A stretch of DNA of 64,000 nt from Achatina immaculata. Lineage: Eukaryota; Mollusca; Gastropoda; Stylommatophora; Achatinidae. Positions 58,443-64,000 of the stretch are shown here, piece after piece. Location: the NCBI GenBank assembly GCA_009760885.1, contig CM019717.1, forward strand, positions 52,840,530-52,904,529, read 5' to 3'. The notes under the pieces were generated by a model. It was not told where the DNA came from. It worked only from the letters and a program-made list of their open reading frames with translations, and made no database searches. Numbering within the stretch: the first letter of the stretch is position 1; each line of letters starts with the position of its first letter. The position numbers and the translations under genes are program-made.

Positions 58443-60859
58443 GAATAAACCCTACAGCGAAAGCAAGATCACCCGCCATCTTGCTGGACGGCTTAAGAAG
58501 TCTGGTCTCAGCTATATCTATCCCGAAGGCAAAGACACCTCTCTTCACTGACCCGGATCTGCTTAACGTTAAACACGTGAGCCAGAAATCGTTAACCGAT
58601 TCGCCTAATTCAAAAGACGGTGCTGGAATTGCAGCGGTGACTTTGAAACCTACGTACAAGACGTACTCATTTATCCAGGAAGAACAGCCAAGCCAGAAGA
58701 CAACAGCCGTTCTGGGGCAAGAGTTTGCTAGCAGTATAGGGAAAGGAGCATTTAATGATCCGGATAAGCTAAATCGACTTCTGTCTAGGCTCGGCCAGTT
58801 AAGTACAGGCTCTAAACAAAGAATAAGTGGTTCCATCTCACTGAATTTTAGATCAACCTTTGCAAACAGCTCTGCAGCCTCTCCAAATCATGATGTCTCT
58901 TCAAGCGACCAGTTTTCTTCGGCCAATTCTAGACAGATCGTGGAGTCTATTAGCTCCGGGGCGTTTGATTCGACTACAACACAGTCTTCAGTCACATCAG
59001 CTTTACCGATTACTACGACACCGGAACCTACCACAGCGACTACAACGACGACTTCAACGACGACTTCAACGACGACTACAACGACGACTACAACGACGAC
59101 TACAACGACCAGTATGCCCACGACACTCGCATTTCACTACAGGGGAGGAGTTGTCGACGGTAGCGTGCCCCTTGCCGAACAAATCATCACGGAAGTTTCA
59201 TCCAATCTTATTTTAATTCCAAAACAAGTCCCGTATGATACAGCAAATATGTCTCTCATTCGCGCCAATAACGAACCTTTCAAGGCGGAGTTTATTTCAG
59301 CAATACATTCGTTGACCAATGAAATCTCGGCAATACCAAGCAACGACGGTGGTTTCGTTCAGTACTTAGGAGATCATGTAAAATTTCCCAGAAATTCAGG
59401 AGGTTATAGTGAAGCTGTTTCATCTTCTTTACCATCTTATAATTTTGCTGGTGGTGGTATTTCTGGTGGTGGGGCAGACTATAATTCACTGTCATCTAAT
59501 CACGCAAGACGAGAGTATGCAAATATGCATTCGGGGGCGGGGCCAGATAATACATATTCTTTTCCACAAGCTGTAAATGAAAATTATAGATATGATAATC
59601 AGTATGGTTACTTTGATCGACAACCATACTATTTTAATGATTTGAATGTAGCTGGTGGTTACCATCATTACACTGGCTCCAATTTTGGAGCCCAGCCTTT
59701 CACCGAAGCCCCGCCCCTGCATGCATCTAACGCATATTATTGGGACCAGCATCTTGCTCACATCTCTGATTTCATCATTCCAGATAATGCTGTCGGTCAC
59801 CCTAAAGCTACCAAGTCAAGCAAACCCGTGAGCGCTGCTGGTATGTCGTCTTTGCTGGGGAAGTTGGCCATTAGGTTGGCTTCAAAGTCTGTTGCCACTG
59901 CAGCCTCAAATCAGAATAGTGTCCAGCCGTCTTACAGCGTACATGCCCAGCCTGCTTATGGTGTGCAGGCTCATTCTTATGGTGTACAGGCCCAGCCTAC
60001 ATATGGTGTACAGGCCATGCCTACATATGCTTTACAGGCCCAGCCTGCATACGGTGTACAAGCCCAGCCTGCATACGGTGTACAGGCCCAGCCTGCATAC
60101 GGTGTACAAGCCCAGCCTGCATACGGTGTACAAGCCCAGCCTGCATACGGTGTACAGGCGCAGCCTACTTACGGTGCACAAGTCGCTCAACAACAGACCC
60201 AGCCTCACCCTCCACCTCACCCTCCGCCTCGCCAGCAAGGCCCGCCATCAGAATGGTCGGGGTTATTTGATATGACCCCACAGCAGCAGCAGCAGTTAAG
60301 TCGGAAATACCCGGCTCATCACTGGCTGCAGCAACAGCATCAGCAATATCATCAAGGTCAACCGCAGCAGCCATTTGGTCTGCAGCAAGGACAAACACAT
60401 TCATCAATGCAGCATCTTCAACAACAACAACAACACCAGCAACAACAACCACAACACCATCTACAACAACCAATGGGCGCTCAGTGGCAGCAGAGTCAGC
60501 AAGCCTGGCAGCACCTGCAGGGCCAGCAACTGCCAAAACCAGCAATGACCCAACAGTGGCCATCACTGCCTAATTCTCTACACCATGCACCAGTACAGGG
60601 TTTGCAGCCGAAGTCGCCGAGTTCATCGTGGAGCAGCCCGCCCGCGCAGCAGAACCAGGTGTCCCACGGTCAGACGAACGCACATGGGCCCGCAAACAGC
60701 AAACAAGCAGCCCCGCCACCTCACACCGAAACCACCACAGCTGCTGTCCCGGCTGATCCGTGGGTGTACGATCCCGTGCCGGCAGATGCCAACGTTACCA
60801 CAGAGATACCCCCTGCTGCACCAGCAGGCAAGAAAGTCGTTCATAGAATTGTTCATTAG
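58443..60859 (+). CDS. Terminal coding exon 4: large repetitive secreted domain
   Basis: The exon starts after TTTTTCTTGCCCTAG and ends at TAG (60,857-60,859), coding residues 197-1000. In order: a moderately complex region (197-385); a threonine run with a few serines (about 392-419), mucin-like; a second complex region with N-glycosylation motifs such as NMS (about 420-510); a Gly/Tyr/Asn/His-rich part (about 515-640); tandem octapeptides of the QPAYGVQA type (about 695-778); and a Gln/His/Pro-rich tail to the end, which includes NVTT near the C-terminus. No cysteine is seen. No enzyme motif is seen. The first codon that could act as a start inside the open frame is TTG, not ATG, which shows that this is a downstream exon rather than a complete gene. 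Long uninterrupted frame over 2.4 kb makes coding certain; the function is unknown. Confidence 0.92.
59940..60190 (+). repeat. 24-bp coding tandem repeat (octapeptide QPAYGVQA)
   Basis: About ten 24-bp units lie inside exon 4, each giving a variant of QPAYGVQA (for example QPTYGVQA, MPTYALQA). The central five units are almost identical in DNA, so recent unit expansion is likely; the edges are more diverged. The repeat stays in frame and keeps the Tyr-Gly pair in most units, as in repetitive structural proteins. Confidence 0.9.
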
Positions 60860-61690
60860 TTGGTCTTTCCTCTTCAAATATTAACGCACTGACAGAGCGG
60901 CCTCCGTTAGCTGGAATGTCGCTCACAATGTTGTGCACTTTACTTTTAGTTAGAGAACCGATAACAGAACTGTTTTTTCAATTCCTGAAATTAGAACCTT
61001 GTTGACAGAGTTGCTTTCTTTAGTTAGAACATCATTCACAAAGTTGTCTGTAACAGTTGTCTTTTGTTTACACTGCTATCATTTAAAATTTCCCCTCTCT
61101 TCCCCGTTACCCACTGGTAGCTCGCCTAAACCTACCTTGTGTTAACTAAACAAAAGTCACTTTTTTAACTTTTATCATTTACTAAAGATGTATCACCTAC
61201 CCGTATCATTTTCCCCTTGCTTGTCAAGATGCCCTACAGACCAAATAATAACAACGCTACGTCATGTTGTTCATCATGTTTTAGTTTACCGTACTTGTGA
61301 TAAAAATAACGCTTTTCATCACATGTTTTAGTTTACCGTACTTGTGATAAAAATAACGCTTTTCATCACATGTTTTAGTTTACCGTACTTGTGATAAAAA
61401 TAACGTGTCCCTGTCTGCCCAGAATGTCCCGTGTGGATTCTGTGAAAGGTTATGCAGCATTTCCTCTTTGATAAACAATGTCTGTGTAAGCATGGCAGAC
61501 ATATTCAGGGTAAGAACGAGAGTAGGCAAAATGAGCCCTACTGCATGACATTTGGGTAGGGGGGAGGGGGGAGAGGCGACATTGATCACTCGGTATGACA
61601 CACATAAAAGTGCATCCCCTTATTTATCTTTGAGAATTCTTTAATGCATTTTTCTACTTTGGGTTTTGGTGGTGAGTTACGCAGAATAAA
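60860..61690 (+). other. Probable 3' UTR with candidate poly(A) signal at 61,685
   Basis: This is non-coding sequence after the stop codon of exon 4. A single AATAAA stands at 61,685-61,690 and is the nearest clear polyadenylation hexamer. Within the stretch, at about 61,265-61,405, a 47-bp unit (TTTTAGTTTACCGTACTTG core) is repeated three times with few changes. The true cleavage site cannot be read from the sequence. Confidence 0.4.
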
Positions 61691-62009
61691 AGATCCATCT
61701 CTGAGCACGTTAGTTACAACGAAAAGGCCACGCGGATAAATTAACTGAGACAATCTCGTTGAATGTTTTCGACGAATGAAAGGCAAATGATTTTGCAGGG
61801 ATGAAAAAACTCTTTGGTTCAGACATTTTCATAATCATGACATTTTCTTACTGAATCAACCAAAAAAAAAAAAAAAAGCGACACTAAAAGTGGAAAAGTG
61901 AGATCAGTGTTGTGTTTAGCTACAAACTAAACAAGCCACAGCTGGGGTCATCATACACATGCTGGTGTAAATTTTTAACACGAGGCCCCGAAGTTAGTTC
62001 ATCACCATG

Positions 62010-63150
62010 TCTAAATCTGGCACTGTAGCTTAGTGCCTTCAACATGTCTAAATCTGGCACTGTAGCTTAGTGCCTTCAACAAGTCTAAATCTGGCACTGT
62101 AGTTTAGTGCCTTCAACAAGTCTAAATCTGGCACTGTAGCTTAGTGCCTTCAACAAGTCTAAATCTGGCACTGTAGTTTAGTGCCTTCAACAAGTCTAAA
62201 TCTGGCACTGTAGCTTAGTGCCTTCAACAAGTCTAAATCTGGTACTGTAGTTTAGTGCCTTCAACAAGTCTAAATCTGGCACTGTAGCTTAATGCCTTCA
62301 ACAAGTCTAAATATGGTACTGTAGTTTAGTGCCTCAACAAGTCTAAATCTCGCACTGTAGTTTAGAGCCTCAACATGTCTAAATCTGCCACTGTAGTTTA
62401 GGGTCTCAACAAGTCTCAATCTGGCAATGTAGTTTAGAGCCTCAACAGGTCTAAATCTGGCACTGTAGTTTAGGGCCTCAACAAGTCTAAATCTGCCACT
62501 GTAGCTTAGGGCTTCATCAAAGTCTAAATCTGCTACTGTAGCTTAGGGCTTCATCAAAGTCTAAATCTGGCACTGTAGCTTATGGCCTTAACAAGTCTAT
62601 ATCTGCCACTGTAGATTAGGGTTTCATCAAAGTCTAAATCTGGCACTGTAGCTTATGGCCTTAACAAGTCTAAATATGCCACTGTAGCTTAGGGTTTCAT
62701 CAAAGTCTAAATCTGGCACTGTAGCTTATAGCCTTAACAAGTCTAAATCTGGCACTGTAGCTTAGAGTTTCATCAAAATCTAAATCTGCCACTGTAGCTT
62801 AGGGCCTCAACAAGTCTAAATCTGCCATTATAGCTTAGGGCTTCATCAAAATCTAAATCTGGTACTGTAGTTTAGGCCTTCATCAAAGTCTAAATCTGCC
62901 ACTGTAGCTTAGGGCATCAACAAGTCTAAATCTGCCATTATAGCTTAGGGATTCATCAAAATCTAAATCTGGCACTGAAACTTAGGGCTTCATCAAAGTA
63001 TAAATCTGCCACTGTAGTTTAGGCCTTCATCACAGTCTAAATCTAGCACTGTAGTTTAGGCCTTCATCAAAGTATAAATCTGACACTGTAGTTTAGGCCT
63101 TCATCAAAGTCTAAATCTAGCACTGTAGCTTAGGGACTCAACAAGTCTAA
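62010..63150. repeat. 37-bp minisatellite, about 30 units, downstream of the gene
   Basis: TCTAAATCTGGCACTGTAGC then TTAGTGCCTTCAACAAG. Distal units change to GGGCTTCATCAAAG and alternate two variants (TGGC/TGCC). Confidence 0.93.
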
Positions 63151-63557
63151 ACAGACGAGGATGAGAATTAATAAGATGAATGGACGAACATTAAGTAACA
63201 TATAAAAACTTTCTTGCCGGAAGTAATGTGAAAAAAATACAGAAGCGGTGCTGGAAAATAGTTTGCTTCTGTGCCTTCGTCTTGGATATGGCGCTTAGGC
63301 ATTTCTACTTTCAGTTGAAAAATATCAGTTTCCAGAAGTGTCTGTCATCTTTTTAACCAGATTCTCCAGTAACACTTATTATCCATAAAGTAATAATTAA
63401 AATAATGAGAAAACTTTTTTAAAGAAAATTTACATTCAAAAGCAAAATAAAATGTGCATTCTAACAGACAGTCGCACAAAAGTCTTCTGGGCTGCGAAGT
63501 AAGAAGATAGTGGATTATCATGACGGCCTCGCGTGACACTTTCAGTTAATACAACAG

Positions 63558-63706
63558 TCACATTACTGTAACGTTACATTACTTACATCAGCGCACATTA
63601 CTGTAACGTTACATTACTTACATCCGCGCACATTACTGTAACGTTACATTACTTACATCCGCGCACATTACTGTAACGTTACATTACTTACATCCGCGCA
63701 CATTAC
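63558..63706. repeat. 35-bp tandem repeat with a 12-bp palindrome, four copies
   Basis: CATTACTGTAACGTTACATT then ACTTACATCCGCGCA. Each unit holds TGTAACGTTACA, a perfect palindrome. Confidence 0.92.
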
Positions 63707-63849
63707 AATGTCGCAGTAAAACGTCAGGAATTAAAAAAACTGAAACAGTTAATAACACAAATTAGGGTAGCCTCTAGCATTTCAAATACTGTTAGTGGAA
63801 GGAAATTATGGGAAAAGATATGGAAAGTCTTTTGACGTAGGGGCGTGTA

Positions 63850-63854
<5 letters not shown>

Positions 63855-63896
<42 letters not shown>

Positions 63897-63908
63897 GAGA
63901 GAGAGAGA
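63855..63908. repeat. (GA)n microsatellite
   Basis: GA run with one GTGA interruption near the window end; the remaining 90 bp show nothing. Confidence 0.93.
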
Positions 63909-64000
63909 ATAAATAATAGGACAGTTAAGATGTTTTAAGAACCAGAAAAGAAAGTAATGTTTAACGAATATTTTAATACTATGTTGCTTGTTCTGAGGTC

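Larger units (their letters stand above)
7292..60859 (+). other. Four-exon gene for a 1,000-residue secreted low-complexity protein
   Basis: This is a gene model built by joining four exons by splice sites and reading frame. The coding lengths are 31, 459, 96 and 2,417 nt, summing to 3,003 nt (1,000 codons plus stop). All three introns are phase 1 and GT-AG. Seen directly: a good donor after exon 1 (GTGAGT), a strong acceptor and donor around exon 2 (TTTTCTTGCAG and GTAAGA), an acceptor and a GTATGT donor around exon 3, and TTCTTGCCCTAG before exon 4. The protein has an N-terminal signal peptide, no cysteine after it, polyQ, a Thr-rich run, a Gly/Tyr-rich part, an octapeptide repeat and a Gln/His/Pro-rich tail. 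Inference: an extracellular structural, adhesive or matrix protein. The family is not recognised. Additional symmetric exons could lie unseen in the large introns. Confidence 0.75.

Noticed and set aside
60165..60566. 133-codon minus-strand frame
   Set aside because: It is the complement of the Gln/His/Pro-rich coding region of exon 4.
58481..60859. Exon 4 read as a complete gene starting at 58,481
   Set aside because: That position is TTG and the open frame continues upstream to a splice acceptor at 58,442; the signal peptide is in exons 1 and 2.

Overview
This 64 kb window is animal genomic DNA, most likely from a mollusc (probably a gastropod). The evidence is long AT-rich non-coding stretches, GT-AG introns, many microsatellites and minisatellites, RTE-like and I-type LINE relics, tRNA-headed SINEs, mariner transposons, and two fragments of the 5' end of a metazoan 18S rRNA with molluscan-looking sequence. 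No prokaryotic gene organisation is present. Almost every long open frame is either a repeat running through a codon frame or a piece of transposon.

One host gene can be assembled by hand on the + strand and spans most of the window (7,292 to 60,859). Four coding exons join in frame, and every intron is phase 1: exon 1 (7,292-7,322), exon 2 (27,307-27,765), exon 3 (44,337-44,432) and exon 4 (58,443-60,859). The joined frame is 3,003 nt, or 1,000 residues plus stop. The exon 1/2 junction creates a classical signal peptide. The mature protein is cysteine-free, low-complexity and secreted: polyglutamine, a threonine mucin-like run, a Gly/Tyr-rich part, an 8-residue tandem repeat (QPAYGVQA type) and a Gln/His/Pro-rich tail. 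It resembles structural, adhesive or shell-matrix-like proteins, but I cannot name it. Introns 1, 2 and 3 are about 20.0, 16.6 and 14.0 kb and are packed with repeats.

Layout: 1-7,290 holds upstream repeats (a SINE, three RTE copies, a 42-bp tandem repeat). Intron 1 (7,323-27,306) holds a 2.6 kb minisatellite complex, an antisense RTE copy, an antisense 4.5 kb I-type LINE with a nested insertion, further LINE 3' ends, and rRNA-headed retroposon copy A. Intron 2 (27,766-44,336) holds pyrimidine and ATGT tracts, a LINE copy that looks twin-primed, two adjacent mariners, retroposon copy B and several minisatellites. Intron 3 (44,433-58,442) holds two SINEs in inverted orientation, retroposon copy C, a 1 kb minisatellite and a 0.7 kb purine tract. 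Downstream of the gene (60,860-64,000) are a 3' UTR and two more satellites.

The most unusual element is a composite retroposon. Copies A (21,334-23,504) and C (49,957-51,844) both begin, on the minus strand, at the same nucleotide of the pre-rRNA 5' external transcribed spacer. They run through it into the first 531 nt or 151 nt of 18S rRNA, and then switch to a shared, internally repetitive 1.2 kb body; in C the body ends in a GAA-rich tail. Copy C is flanked by an 11-bp target-site duplication that abuts both the spacer start and the tail, so the rRNA head was inserted as part of a single retroposed unit. Copy B (35,908-37,350) has the same body with a different 218-bp head and its own 11-bp duplication.
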